Assembly (NCBI RefSeq): GCF_002250655.1 | Contig: NZ_NOZR01000002.1 | Coordinates: forward strand, 62,001-126,000 | DNA length: 64,000 nucleotides | Direction: 5' to 3' | DNA from: Mycolicibacterium sphagni | GTDB lineage: Bacteria; Actinomycetota; Actinomycetes; Mycobacteriales; Mycobacteriaceae | Shown here: piece by piece, positions 23,926-32,475 of the stretch | Layout: each line of letters starts with the position of its first letter | How positions within the stretch are numbered: position 1 is the stretch's first letter | Position numbers and translations under genes: made by a program | Notes under the pieces: model-generated | Told to the model about the DNA's origin: nothing | The model's input: only the letters and a program-made list of their open reading frames with translations | Database searches by the model: none

Positions 23926-25434
23926 CTAGGACTTCTTCTCCCGCCACGCCCGTTCGAACGGAAGCCGCCACGCATTCGGGGCAATGAGCTGATGGATGGC
24001 ATTGGGCCCCCACGTGCCGACCGGGTAGCTCTTGACCGGCGGCGGGTCGTCCAGGAGTTGGGCCGAGCGTTCCCAGAGTGACTCGATGCCTTCGGCTGTG
24101 GTGAACAGGGTGTGGTCGCCGCGCATCGCGTCCAGGATCAACCGTTCGTAAGCCTCCAGCACATCGCCCTGGGAATCGGTTTCCTGGGTGGAGAACTGCA
24201 TGGAGAGCTTGTCGAGCTTCATACCCGGCCCGGGGCGCTTGCCGTAGAACGACAGCGACACCTTGGAACTGTCGGCCAGATCGAAGGTGAGGTGATCGGG
24301 TCCCTGCGAGCCGACGCCAGAGCCGGCGGGGAACATCGTGCGTGGCGCTTCCTTGAACGCGATCGAAATGATCCGCTGACCCTCTGCCATCTTCTTACCG
24401 GTCCGCAGGTAGATCGGCACCCCGGCCCAGCGCCAGTTGTCGATTCCGACCTTGAGGGCGATGAACGTCTCGGTGTCGGAATCCTTTGCGACCCCGGCCT
24501 CTTGGCGATAGCCGGTGTATTGACCGCGGACCACGTGGTCGCAGTGGATCGGCAGCATCGAGCGAAAGACCTTGTTCTTCTCTTCGCTGATCGCGCGCGG
24601 CTCCAGCGCGGTCGGCGGCTCCATCACCACGAAGGCCATCACCTGCAGCAGGTGAGTGACGACCATGTCTTTGTACGCGCCGGTGCTCTCGTAGAAATTC
24701 GCGCGCTGGTCAAGACCGAGGGTCTCCGGGATGTCGATCTGAATGTGATCGATGAAGTTGCGATTCCAGATGGGCTCGAAGAGCCCGTTGGCGAACCGGA
24801 ACGCCAGAATGTTCTGAGCGGCCTCCTTGCCGAGGAAGTGGTCGATGCGGAAGATCTGTCGCTCGCGGAACGTCTCGTGCACGAAGTCGTTGAGCTCGAT
24901 CGCGCTCGCGAGGTCGGTACCGAAGGGCTTCTCCATCACCACTCGTGACCGCTCGACGAGGTTGGCCTCTTTGAGCATGGTGATGACCGCCTTGGCGGCT
25001 TTGGGCGGCACCGAAAGGTAGTGCAGCCTGTACACATCCGGGCCGAGTTGGGCTTCGGCGTCGGCCACTGCGGCGGCCAACGCGGCCGGGCCGGCACCCT
25101 GCGGGACGTAAGTGACCCGGCTGGCGAAGCTGGCCCACTGCTCGTCGGTCAGCTTATGGGTGCCGAAGTCTTCGACGGCCTTCCTGGTGATCGCGCGGAA
25201 CTCGTCGTCGGTGAGCTCCTCGAGCGAGGTCCCGACCACCCGGATCTCGGGCGCGAGCGCCGACTGTACGAGATAGGCCATACCGGGCAGCAGCTTGCGC
25301 TTGGCAAGATCGCCTGTCGCTCCGAAGAGGACGATGACGTGGGGATCGAGGCTCTCGGCGTCACGGCGGTGCGGACGCGCACCTGCTGCCGGGTAAGCGA
25401 TGGTCTGCAATTTGTCGGTGGCCACACCGGGCAT
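23926..25434 (-). CDS. zwf: glucose-6-phosphate 1-dehydrogenase
   Basis: A 502-residue enzyme converting glucose 6-phosphate to 6-phosphogluconolactone. Motifs: FGATGDLAKRKLLPG (coenzyme site), EKPFGTDLASA and RIDHFLGKE (active-site His/Lys), and a C-terminal region with YERLILDAMRGD. Length is typical. The ATG at 25434 is used; upstream there is no strong ribosome-binding site, and translation might begin a little downstream. It is convergent with sigC, with only 6 bases between stops. It is a stand-alone copy, without the pgl, tal or opcA partners of the main pentose-phosphate operon, so it is probably the accessory zwf. Confidence 0.93.
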   Translation of the reverse strand: MPGVATDKLQTIAYPAAGARPHRRDAESLDPHVIVLFGATGDLAKRKLLPGMAYLVQSALAPEIRVVGTSLEELTDDEFRAITRKAVEDFGTHKLTDEQWASFASRVTYVPQGAGPAALAAAVADAEAQLGPDVYRLHYLSVPPKAAKAVITMLKEANLVERSRVVMEKPFGTDLASAIELNDFVHETFRERQIFRIDHFLGKEAAQNILAFRFANGLFEPIWNRNFIDHIQIDIPETLGLDQRANFYESTGAYKDMVVTHLLQVMAFVVMEPPTALEPRAISEEKNKVFRSMLPIHCDHVVRGQYTGYRQEAGVAKDSDTETFIALKVGIDNWRWAGVPIYLRTGKKMAEGQRIISIAFKEAPRTMFPAGSGVGSQGPDHLTFDLADSSKVSLSFYGKRPGPGMKLDKLSMQFSTQETDSQGDVLEAYERLILDAMRGDHTLFTTAEGIESLWERSAQLLDDPPPVKSYPVGTWGPNAIHQLIAPNAWRLPFERAWREKKS

Positions 25435-25468
25435 GATCGCACCCGTTGGTGACCAGTGCTACTTCTCG

Positions 25469-26230
25469 TCAGTCAAGGAAGCCGTGCAGCAGGGCGGCCG
25501 AACCGGCAATGTGTGCCTGCATGGCGGCGGCCGCCGCGTCGGGATCGCCGGCCAGGATCGCGATGACGATCGCCTCGTGCTGCTCATTGGAGTGCGTGAT
25601 GTTGCGGCGCAACAACGGAATTTGGTCCAGCAGCGCGTTCAGCCGCATCCGGTTCTCGGCAACCAGCGGCACCAGCGACGGGGATCCGGCTGCCTCCGCG
25701 ACCGCCAGGTGCAACCGGGAGTCCAGCCGCCGGTAATCCTCCAGACACGCGCAGCGCACGTCGGACAGCCGCGACCACAGTCCGTCTCGTTCGGCCGCGG
25801 TCAGGGTGCGGGTGGCAGCCATCCGGGCCGCACCCACTTCCAGGATCTCCCGTAGCCGCAACGCGTCGTCGATATCGGCGCGGCCGAACCGCACCACACC
25901 TTCGGTCGGCCTAGGCAGCGACTCCGCCAGGAAGGTGCCGCCGTAGCGGCCCCGCCGCGACACCAGATAGCCGGCGTCGGCCAGTGACTTGATCGCCTCC
26001 CGCACGGTGTCACGGCTGACACCGAGGCGGGTGGCCAGTTCACGTTCCGGCGGCAGCGAGTCCCCCGGCGCGAGCACACCGAGCTTGATGGTCTGAAGCA
26101 GCCGACCGACGGTGTCCTCGAAGGCGTTTCCGAGGCGCACCGGACGCAGCAGAGCCTGCGAGGCCTGCTGCGGTTCCGGAACCACAGCAGATCCCCGGGT
26201 CGCTTCGCTCCTGCCCGCCGAAAACGCCAT
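25469..26230 (-). CDS. GntR-family regulator, FadR subfamily (FCD domain)
   Basis: A 253-residue protein with a winged helix at ~40-105 (LAPGDSLPPERELATRLGVSRDTVREAIKSL, GYLVSRRGRYGGTF) and an FCD effector domain (DALRLREILEVGAARMA, RRLDSRLHLAVAEAAGS, HEAIVIAILAGD). FCD repressors usually sense small organic acids and use metal-coordinating histidines/aspartates like those seen here. It is the last gene of the minus-strand operon glnA4-hydrolase-aldC-SDR and starts 8 bases after the SDR stop, so it probably regulates it, perhaps through the palindromes at 30581-30657. Confidence 0.9.
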   Translation of the reverse strand: MAFSAGRSEATRGSAVVPEPQQASQALLRPVRLGNAFEDTVGRLLQTIKLGVLAPGDSLPPERELATRLGVSRDTVREAIKSLADAGYLVSRRGRYGGTFLAESLPRPTEGVVRFGRADIDDALRLREILEVGAARMAATRTLTAAERDGLWSRLSDVRCACLEDYRRLDSRLHLAVAEAAGSPSLVPLVAENRMRLNALLDQIPLLRRNITHSNEQHEAIVIAILAGDPDAAAAAMQAHIAGSAALLHGFLD

Positions 26231-26238
26231 TGATGCTC

Positions 26239-27012
26239 CTACAGCGGAGTGACGTAGTGGCCGGTGATACCGCCGTCGACCAGGAAAGTCGACCCGGTGA
26301 TGAACGACGAGTCGTCACTGGCCAGGAACGCCACCGCGGCGGCGAGTTCCTCCGGCTCGGCGAACCGGCCCATCGGCACATGCACCAGCCGGCGGGCGGC
26401 CCGCTCGGGATCCTTCGCGAACAGCTCCCGCAGCAACGGGGTGTTGACCGGTCCGGGGCACAGCGCATTGACTCGAATTCCCTGGCGCGCGTACTGGATT
26501 CCGAGCTCGCGTGACATGGCCAGCACGCCGCCCTTGGAGGCGGTGTAGGAGATCTGGGAAGTCGCCGAGCCGTTGACCGCGACGAACGACGCCGTGTTGA
26601 TGATCGACCCTTTCTGCGCGGGCACCATGTGTCGCAGCGCGGCTTTACAGCAGAAGAAGACCGATTTGAGGTTGACGTCCTGCACGCGGTCCCAGGCGTC
26701 GATGCCGGTGGTCTCGATGAGGTCGTCGTCGGGCGGGCTGATCCCGGCGTTGTTGAACGCGATGTCGACCCCGCCATGCGTCTCGAAAGCGGTGTCGAAC
26801 AAGTTGTCCACTGCGGCCTGATCGGCGACGTCGACCTGGACGAACGTGACGTTGAGGTCGTTGGCGACGGACTGGCCGGTCTTGGGGTCGACATCACCGA
26901 TGACGACGATCGCGCCTTCGGCCCGCATCCGCTTGACAGCAGCCAGCCCGATACCGCTCGCGCCACCGGTGACGACGGCGACCTTGTCCTTGAGCCGCTG
27001 GGACAGATCCAT
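26239..27012 (-). CDS. SDR-family oxidoreductase (Rv2857c-like)
   Basis: A 257-residue short-chain dehydrogenase: TGGASGIGLA, NNAGIS, catalytic Ser in NTASFVAVNGS and YTASKGG, C-terminus FITGSTFLVDGG. All active-site residues are present. Its ATG directly follows the aldehyde dehydrogenase stop. In M. tuberculosis the homologous gene is in the same order next to aldC and glnA4. In this operon it may oxidise an alcohol or reduce an aldehyde formed during amine or amino-alcohol degradation. Confidence 0.9.
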   Translation of the reverse strand: MDLSQRLKDKVAVVTGGASGIGLAAVKRMRAEGAIVVIGDVDPKTGQSVANDLNVTFVQVDVADQAAVDNLFDTAFETHGGVDIAFNNAGISPPDDDLIETTGIDAWDRVQDVNLKSVFFCCKAALRHMVPAQKGSIINTASFVAVNGSATSQISYTASKGGVLAMSRELGIQYARQGIRVNALCPGPVNTPLLRELFAKDPERAARRLVHVPMGRFAEPEELAAAVAFLASDDSSFITGSTFLVDGGITGHYVTPL

Positions 27013-28377
27013 CTAGTTCTCCTCTACTGCGAAAAAGACATTCTTGGTCTCGGTGAAGTGCAGGGGTGCGTCGGGTCCGAGCTCGCGGCCCAGCCCGGAT
27101 TGCTTGAATCCGCCGAACGGCGTGTTGTACCGCACCGACGAATGGGAGTTCACGCTCAGGTTGCCGGCCTCGACGGCCCGCGACACACGCATCGCCCGCG
27201 ACAGGTTGTCGGTCCAGATCGAGCCGGACAGACCGTATTCGGTGTCGTTGGCCAGGGCGATCGCATCAGCCTCGTCTTCGAACGGCAGGACGGTGACCAC
27301 GGGGCCGAAGATCTCCTCGGTGACGGTCCGGTCGGTGCGGTCCGGGGTGAGCACCGTTGGCGGGAACCAGAATCCGGGCCCGCCAGGCGCGGATCCGCGA
27401 AAGGCGACAGCCGCGTCGTCGGGCACGTAGGCGGCCACCGATTCGAAGTGCTTGCGTGACACCAGCGGACCCATCTCGGTCTCGCGGGCGGCGGGGTTGC
27501 CGACCACGAGGCCCTTGACTGCCGGCTCGAGCAGCTCCATGAATTTGTCGAACACACTGCGCTGCACCAGGATCCGACTGCGAGCGCAGCAGTCCTGCCC
27601 GGCGTTGTCGAAGACGCCGTAGGGCGCGGTGGCCGCGGCTTTCTCCAGATCGCAGTCGGCGAAGACGATATTGGCGCTCTTGCCCCCGAGCTCCAGCGTC
27701 ACCCGCTTGACCTGGTTGGCAGCGCCGGCCATGACCTTGATGCCGACCTCGGTGGAACCGGTGAACACGATCTTGCGCACATCGGGGTGGCTGATGAACC
27801 GCTCACCGACCACCGAACCCCTGCCGGGCAACACCTGGAACAGGCCCTCGGGGAGGCCGGCTTCCAGCGCCAGCTCGCCGAGGCGCATCGAGGTCAGCGG
27901 CGTCCACTCGGCCGGTTTGAGTACGACGGCATTACCGGCGGCCAGCGCGGGCGCAAACCCCCAAGCCGCGATCGGCATCGGGAAGTTCCAGGGTGTGATC
28001 ACCCCGATCACACCCATTGGCTCGTTGAAGGTGACATCCAAACCACCAGCCACCGGAATCTGCTTGCCCGACAAGCGCTCCGGGGTCGCCGAATAGAACT
28101 GCAGCACGTCGCGCACATGGCCTGCTTCCCACTCGGCCGCTCCGATCGGGTGCCCGGAGTTGGCGACTTCGAGGGCGGCCAGCTCCCCGACATGGGCGTC
28201 GACCGCCGCGGCGAAGGCCCGCAGTGTGGCGGCGCGCTCGGCAGGAGGCGCTGCCGCCCAACCCTTTTGCGCGACCTTGGCCCGGGCAATCGCATCGTCG
28301 ACACCGTCGACGTCGGTCAGCTCGACCGTGCGCAGCGCCTCTTCGGTGGCCGGGTTGACCAGTTCTGTCGTACTCAC
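27013..28377 (-). CDS. aldC: aldehyde dehydrogenase
   Basis: A 454-residue NAD(P)-dependent aldehyde dehydrogenase. Motifs: TPWNFPMPIA, FTGSTEVG (cofactor loop), ELGGKSANIVF (catalytic Glu) and GQDCCARSR (catalytic Cys), then EIFGPVVTVLPF. The start is GTG at 28377, which overlaps the upstream stop as GTGA and leaves the standard N-terminus; a 42-codon in-frame extension lies inside the glutamine-amidotransferase gene. Length agrees with AldC (Rv2858c). In Puu-type routes the equivalent enzyme oxidises a gamma-glutamyl-aminoaldehyde. Confidence 0.93.
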   Translation of the reverse strand: MSTTELVNPATEEALRTVELTDVDGVDDAIARAKVAQKGWAAAPPAERAATLRAFAAAVDAHVGELAALEVANSGHPIGAAEWEAGHVRDVLQFYSATPERLSGKQIPVAGGLDVTFNEPMGVIGVITPWNFPMPIAAWGFAPALAAGNAVVLKPAEWTPLTSMRLGELALEAGLPEGLFQVLPGRGSVVGERFISHPDVRKIVFTGSTEVGIKVMAGAANQVKRVTLELGGKSANIVFADCDLEKAAATAPYGVFDNAGQDCCARSRILVQRSVFDKFMELLEPAVKGLVVGNPAARETEMGPLVSRKHFESVAAYVPDDAAVAFRGSAPGGPGFWFPPTVLTPDRTDRTVTEEIFGPVVTVLPFEDEADAIALANDTEYGLSGSIWTDNLSRAMRVSRAVEAGNLSVNSHSSVRYNTPFGGFKQSGLGRELGPDAPLHFTETKNVFFAVEEN

Positions 28378-29153
28378 GCTCGCGCTCTCCCTCGTGTCGC
28401 TTCGCTCCCGCCCCCAGGGAGCCTTTCGTGTGTATAGGTCCGTGCCGCCTCGACCAGACCTGCGAACAACCGGAGGTCGTCCAAGGTCTCCTCGGGATGC
28501 CACTGCACCGCCAGAACGAAGTCTTCGCCCGGGATTTCGACGGCACCGATCACACCGTCCTCGTCCAGCCCGCTGATCGTCAGACCGTCACCGAGCCTGT
28601 CGATGCCCTGGTGGTGGTAGCACTGTGCGCTCGCGCTCTCGCCGAGCAGCCCGGCCAACCGACTGCCGGCCACGGTGCTGATCGACGACGTGCCGAACAC
28701 CGCGTTGCCCTGCTGATGGTGGGTGTGACCGACGATGTCAGGAAGGTGCTGATGCAGCGTGCCGCCGAGCGCCACGTTGAGAACCTGTGCACCGCGGCAG
28801 ATTCCAAGCACCGGGAGGCGCCTGCGCAGCGCCGCGGCGACCAGTGCGAACTCCCAGCTGTCGCGCTGGGTATCCGGGTCGTCGGTCGTGGGATGCGGCT
28901 CGTGTCCGTAGGCGGCCGGGTCGACGTCGCGGCCACCGGTAAGGACCAACCCGTCGATCCCATCCAGGATCCGCCCCGCGATGTCGTCGTCCACCGGCTG
29001 GGGCGGCAGCAGCGTGGCGATGCCGCCGGAGGAGTTCACGCCGTGGATGTAACGGTCCGAGAGGAACGCCGCGTGCACGTCCCAGATACCGCTCTTGGCT
29101 TGCTGAAGATAAGTGGTGAGCCCGATAACAGGGCGCCGCTCAGAGCCGCTCAA
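28374..29153 (-). CDS. gamma-glutamyl-gamma-aminobutyrate hydrolase-like (class I glutamine amidotransferase fold)
   Basis: A 259-residue PuuD-like hydrolase. The triad is visible: GICRGAQ (nucleophile Cys), and QWHPEE (His and Glu). LTGGRDVDPAAYG near residue 70 is typical of the gamma-glutamyl hydrolase branch. No synthase domain is present, so it acts alone and probably releases glutamate from a gamma-glutamyl amide. The start is TTG at 29153, overlapping the glnA4 end by 14 bases; no ATG or GTG is suitably placed. Homologous to Rv2859c. The short arginine-rich C-terminal tail overlaps the aldC start. Confidence 0.88.
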   Translation of the reverse strand: MSGSERRPVIGLTTYLQQAKSGIWDVHAAFLSDRYIHGVNSSGGIATLLPPQPVDDDIAGRILDGIDGLVLTGGRDVDPAAYGHEPHPTTDDPDTQRDSWEFALVAAALRRRLPVLGICRGAQVLNVALGGTLHQHLPDIVGHTHHQQGNAVFGTSSISTVAGSRLAGLLGESASAQCYHHQGIDRLGDGLTISGLDEDGVIGAVEIPGEDFVLAVQWHPEETLDDLRLFAGLVEAARTYTHERLPGGGSEATRGRARA

Positions 29154-30525
29154 AGCCGCGCACCCTTTCCCAGTCGGTGACGGCGGAATTGAATGCGGCC
29201 AGCTCGATCCGGGCGTTGTTCAGGTAGTGCTCGACAACCTCGTCCCCGAACGCCTCACGGGCCACCGTGGACGCTTCGAACAGCGCGGCCGCCTCGGCCA
29301 ATGTGGTCGGCAGCCGCTGCGCCCCGCTGGTGTAGGCGTTTCCGGCGCAGGCATCAGACAGTTCGAGCCCGTTGTCGATCCCGTAAAGGCCGCCGGCCAC
29401 CAGCGCGGCCACCGCCAGGTACTGGTTGACGTCACCGCCGGGCGCCCGGCACTCCATTCGCATGGAATCGCCCTGGCCCACCACCCGCAGCGCGCAGGTC
29501 CGGTTGTCCAGGCCCCAGGCGATCGCCGTCGGCGCGAAACTACCTTCCACAAATCGCTTGTAGGAGTTGATGTTCGGTGCATAGAACAGGGTCAACTCGC
29601 GCAAGGTCGCCAGCTGACCGGCGATGAAGCTGCGAAACATCGGCGACATCCCCAGCGGTTCGTCGGCATCGGCGAACACCGCCGAGCCATCCTCGCCGCG
29701 AAGCGAGATGTGAATATGACAGCTGTTGCCTTCACGCTCATCGTATTTCGCCATGAACGTCAGGCTCTTGCCGTGCTGGTCGGCGATCTCCTTGGCGCCG
29801 TTCTTGTAGATGGTGTGGTTGTCGCAGGTGACCAGCGCTCTGTCGTAGCGGAACGCGATCTCCTGCTGGCCGAGGTTGCACTCCCCCTTGACGCCTTCGC
29901 AATACATGCCGGCGCCATCCATCCCCAGCCGAATGTCACGCAGCAGCGGCTCCATCCGGGTGGAGGCGTGGATCGCGTAGTCGACGTTGTAGTCGGTGGC
30001 CTTGGACAACCCCCGGTAGCCAGCCGCCCAGGCGTCGCGGTAGGTGTTGTCGAACACCATGAATTCCAGCTCCGTGCCGATGAACGCCTCCAGCCCACGC
30101 TGGGCCAGCCGATCCAGCTGGGCGCGCAGGATGCCGCGCGGCGCGGGGTTGACCGGTCCGCCGTCGACCCACGACAGGTCAGCCATCACCAGGGCGGTGC
30201 CCGGCAGCCACGGCAGCACGCGCAGAGTGGAGAAGTCGGGCGTCATCACCATGTCGCCGTAGCCGGACTCCCAGCTCGACATCGCATACCCGTCGACGGT
30301 GTTCATGTCGACGTCGACGGCCAGCAGGTAGTTGCAGCATTCCGAGCCGTGCGCGGCGACCTCCTCGACGAACAGCCGCGCGGCCACCCGCTTGCCGGTC
30401 AGCCGGCCCTGCATGTCGGTAAAGGCCACGATCACCGTGTCGATCTCACCGGCGGCCACCATGTTCTCCAGCTCGGCCTGCGACAACAGACCAGGCCGGC
30501 GGCGGCCAACACCATCAGGCGTCAC
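29140..30525 (-). CDS. glnA4: glutamine synthetase-like enzyme (GlnA4 type)
   Basis: A 461-residue member of the glutamine synthetase superfamily: ELEFMVF (metal Glu), EGVKGECNLGQQEIAFRYD, MAKYDEREGNSCHIHISL (catalytic His region), and MECRAPGGDVNQYLA. The N-terminal domain is shortened relative to GlnA1 and the Tyr adenylylation motif is absent, consistent with the GlnA3/GlnA4 group, which in Streptomyces ligates glutamate to polyamines or ethanolamine rather than ammonia. Start GTG at 30525 with GAGAGGGG upstream. It heads the operon with a hydrolase, aldehyde dehydrogenase, SDR and GntR, and faces a permease. Inferred role: gamma-glutamylation of an imported amine. Confidence 0.9.
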   Translation of the reverse strand: MTPDGVGRRRPGLLSQAELENMVAAGEIDTVIVAFTDMQGRLTGKRVAARLFVEEVAAHGSECCNYLLAVDVDMNTVDGYAMSSWESGYGDMVMTPDFSTLRVLPWLPGTALVMADLSWVDGGPVNPAPRGILRAQLDRLAQRGLEAFIGTELEFMVFDNTYRDAWAAGYRGLSKATDYNVDYAIHASTRMEPLLRDIRLGMDGAGMYCEGVKGECNLGQQEIAFRYDRALVTCDNHTIYKNGAKEIADQHGKSLTFMAKYDEREGNSCHIHISLRGEDGSAVFADADEPLGMSPMFRSFIAGQLATLRELTLFYAPNINSYKRFVEGSFAPTAIAWGLDNRTCALRVVGQGDSMRMECRAPGGDVNQYLAVAALVAGGLYGIDNGLELSDACAGNAYTSGAQRLPTTLAEAAALFEASTVAREAFGDEVVEHYLNNARIELAAFNSAVTDWERVRGFERL

Positions 30526-30580
30526 GCGTGCCCCTCTCGATGAGAATGATTCGACGGAAAGTCAACCATTGGATGTCACC

Positions 30581-30657
30581 ACGACGGCAACGTCGTCCTC
30601 CAGATTTACATAAACGTCACTCCAAAGGTAGGACACCAGACCAATAGCGCTCTATTG
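30581..30657. promoter_or_regulatory. two 16-bp inverted repeats in the glnA4/permease divergent promoter
   Basis: ACGACG-GCAA-CGTCGT at 30581-30596 and CAATAG-CGCT-CTATTG at 30642-30657 are each perfect 6-4-6 inverted repeats, but they do not share half-sites. The second lies in AT-richer DNA 72 bases before the permease start. Candidate binding site for the GntR protein encoded at the end of the glnA4 operon. Confidence 0.5.
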
Positions 30658-30729
30658 TCCCTACTCAGGGAGCGCCGGCGGGCGCCTTTCCGTCATCGAT
30701 GCCCAGAACGGATCAGAAGGAGAAGCGCC

Positions 30730-32301
30730 GTGCCAGAGGGTCACGAACTGCTCGACGAGGACGAAAAGCAACTCGCCAGCCTCGGTTACACCCAAGAGTT
30801 GCACCGGTCCTGGTCCGGGTTCAGCAACTTCGCCATCTCGTTTTCGATCATCTCGATCCTGGCCGGCTGCTTCACCTCGTTCGGTCTGGGCTGGAACAAC
30901 GGCGGGCCGGCGGCCATCGCCTGGGGCTGGCCGATCATCTCGGTCTTCATCCTGATCATCGGGCTCTGTATGTCAGAGCTGGTGTCGGCGTTCCCGACCT
31001 CGGGCGGAATCTATTGGTGGGCAGCCAAACTCGGCGGCCCGAAGGCCGGCTACTACACCGGCTGGCTGAACCTGATCGGTCTGATCGCCATCCTTGCCTC
31101 GGTCGCCTACGGCAGCGCGACCTTCCTGGACCTCACGCTGGGCACCTTCAGTCAGAGCTGGCTGGCCGGTTACAGCCTGACCCGGACGTTCTGGATCTTC
31201 CTTGGCATCCTGGTGATCGTCGCGGTCATCAACATCTTCTCCAGCCACCTGCTGGCCGTCATCAACAACATCTCGGTCTGGTGGCATGTCATCGGTGCGG
31301 CCGCGGTCATCGTCATCCTGTGGGCGCTACCCGAACAGCACGCCAGCTTCTCCACGGTCTTCGCCACCACGGTCAACAACACCGGCTTCTTCGGCGGCTC
31401 CACCTCCGGGATCACCTTCCTGCTGTTCGTGCTGCCGATGTCGGCCATTCTGACCCAGTACACGATCACCGGATATGACGCATCGGCGCATCTGTCCGAG
31501 GAGACCAAGAGCGCGGCCGACGGTGCCGCCAAGGGCATCTGGCGGTCGATCTTCTACTCGGCCATCGGCGGCTGGATCCTGCTGCTGACCTTCCTGTTCG
31601 CCGTGCAGGACGTCGACGGCGTAACCAAGAGTGGTGGCGCGGTCGCCACGATCTTCACTCAGGCCATGGACTCCAAGTGGGCCGGCATCGTCCTGCTGAT
31701 CTCGACGGCAGGCCAGTTGTTCTGTACGACCGCCTGCCAGACCAGCTCCTCGCGCATGCTGTTCGCGTTCAGCCGCGACCGGGCGGTGCCCGGCCACCAG
31801 TTGTGGGCGAAGCTCAGCGCCAAGAAGGTGCCGGCCAACGCGGTGATCGTCACCGCGGTGATCGCGGCAATCATCACGCTGCCCGCGCTGGTCCAGGTGG
31901 ATATCAACGGTGCACCGGTGCCGGTCGCGTTCTTCGCCGTCGTGTCGATCGGTGTGGTCGGTCTGTACCTGTGCTTCGCGGTGCCGATCTACTACCGCTG
32001 GAAGGCCGGCGACTCGTTCCCGCTTGGCAAATGGAACCTGCGTGGTCACCACAAGTGGATGGCACCGGTGGCGCTGATCGAGATCATCGTCACCTCGATC
32101 ATCGCGATGTTCCCGACGTCGATCAGTGGCACGCCGTGGGACGACAGCTTCGAGTGGAAGTACGTCAACTACACCCCCCTGCTTGTGGGCGGTGTGCTGA
32201 TCCTGCTCTACATCTACTGGCACGTATCGGTGAAGAAGTGGTTCACCGGCCCGATCAAGCAGGTCGACGCGTCGGGCGAACAGCTGGAGGGGGTTTCCTG
32301 A
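30730..32301 (+). CDS. APC-superfamily amino acid/amine permease
   Basis: A 523-residue transporter with about 12 membrane helices. The N-terminal signature FSNFAISFSIISILAGCFTSFGLG and the segment TGYDASAHLSEETK are typical of the GABA/choline-type APC (BAT1/UgaP-like) subgroup. GTG at 30730 is chosen because AAGGAG is 8 bases upstream and the protein then starts with the cytoplasmic EDEKQLASLGY motif. It is divergent from the glnA4 operon and probably imports the amine or amino acid that operon degrades. It is followed by a strong terminator at 32346. Confidence 0.9.
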   Translation: MPEGHELLDEDEKQLASLGYTQELHRSWSGFSNFAISFSIISILAGCFTSFGLGWNNGGPAAIAWGWPIISVFILIIGLCMSELVSAFPTSGGIYWWAAKLGGPKAGYYTGWLNLIGLIAILASVAYGSATFLDLTLGTFSQSWLAGYSLTRTFWIFLGILVIVAVINIFSSHLLAVINNISVWWHVIGAAAVIVILWALPEQHASFSTVFATTVNNTGFFGGSTSGITFLLFVLPMSAILTQYTITGYDASAHLSEETKSAADGAAKGIWRSIFYSAIGGWILLLTFLFAVQDVDGVTKSGGAVATIFTQAMDSKWAGIVLLISTAGQLFCTTACQTSSSRMLFAFSRDRAVPGHQLWAKLSAKKVPANAVIVTAVIAAIITLPALVQVDINGAPVPVAFFAVVSIGVVGLYLCFAVPIYYRWKAGDSFPLGKWNLRGHHKWMAPVALIEIIVTSIIAMFPTSISGTPWDDSFEWKYVNYTPLLVGGVLILLYIYWHVSVKKWFTGPIKQVDASGEQLEGVS

Positions 32302-32345
32302 TTCGCTGAAGGAGACCACACCCCAGGCCCTCCGTGAGGCGGGCC

Positions 32346-32382
32346 CCGCGCCCCTCGTGCCCCTGGCCGAGGGGCGCGGTTT
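32346..32382 (+). terminator. intrinsic terminator after the permease gene
   Basis: CCGCGCCCCTCG (32346-32357) pairs perfectly with CGAGGGGCGCGG (32368-32379) over a 10-base loop, followed by TTTGTGTG. It lies 45 bases after the permease stop and separates it from the asnO-ngg pair. Confidence 0.8.
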
Positions 32383-32475
32383 GTGTGAGCGGTGTCTCGG
32401 CCGGGGTTAGGACTCCTCAGCCGCGGGTAAACGGAAACGCCAAGTCAGCGAGCAGACGGGATAGGTCGGGAGACG

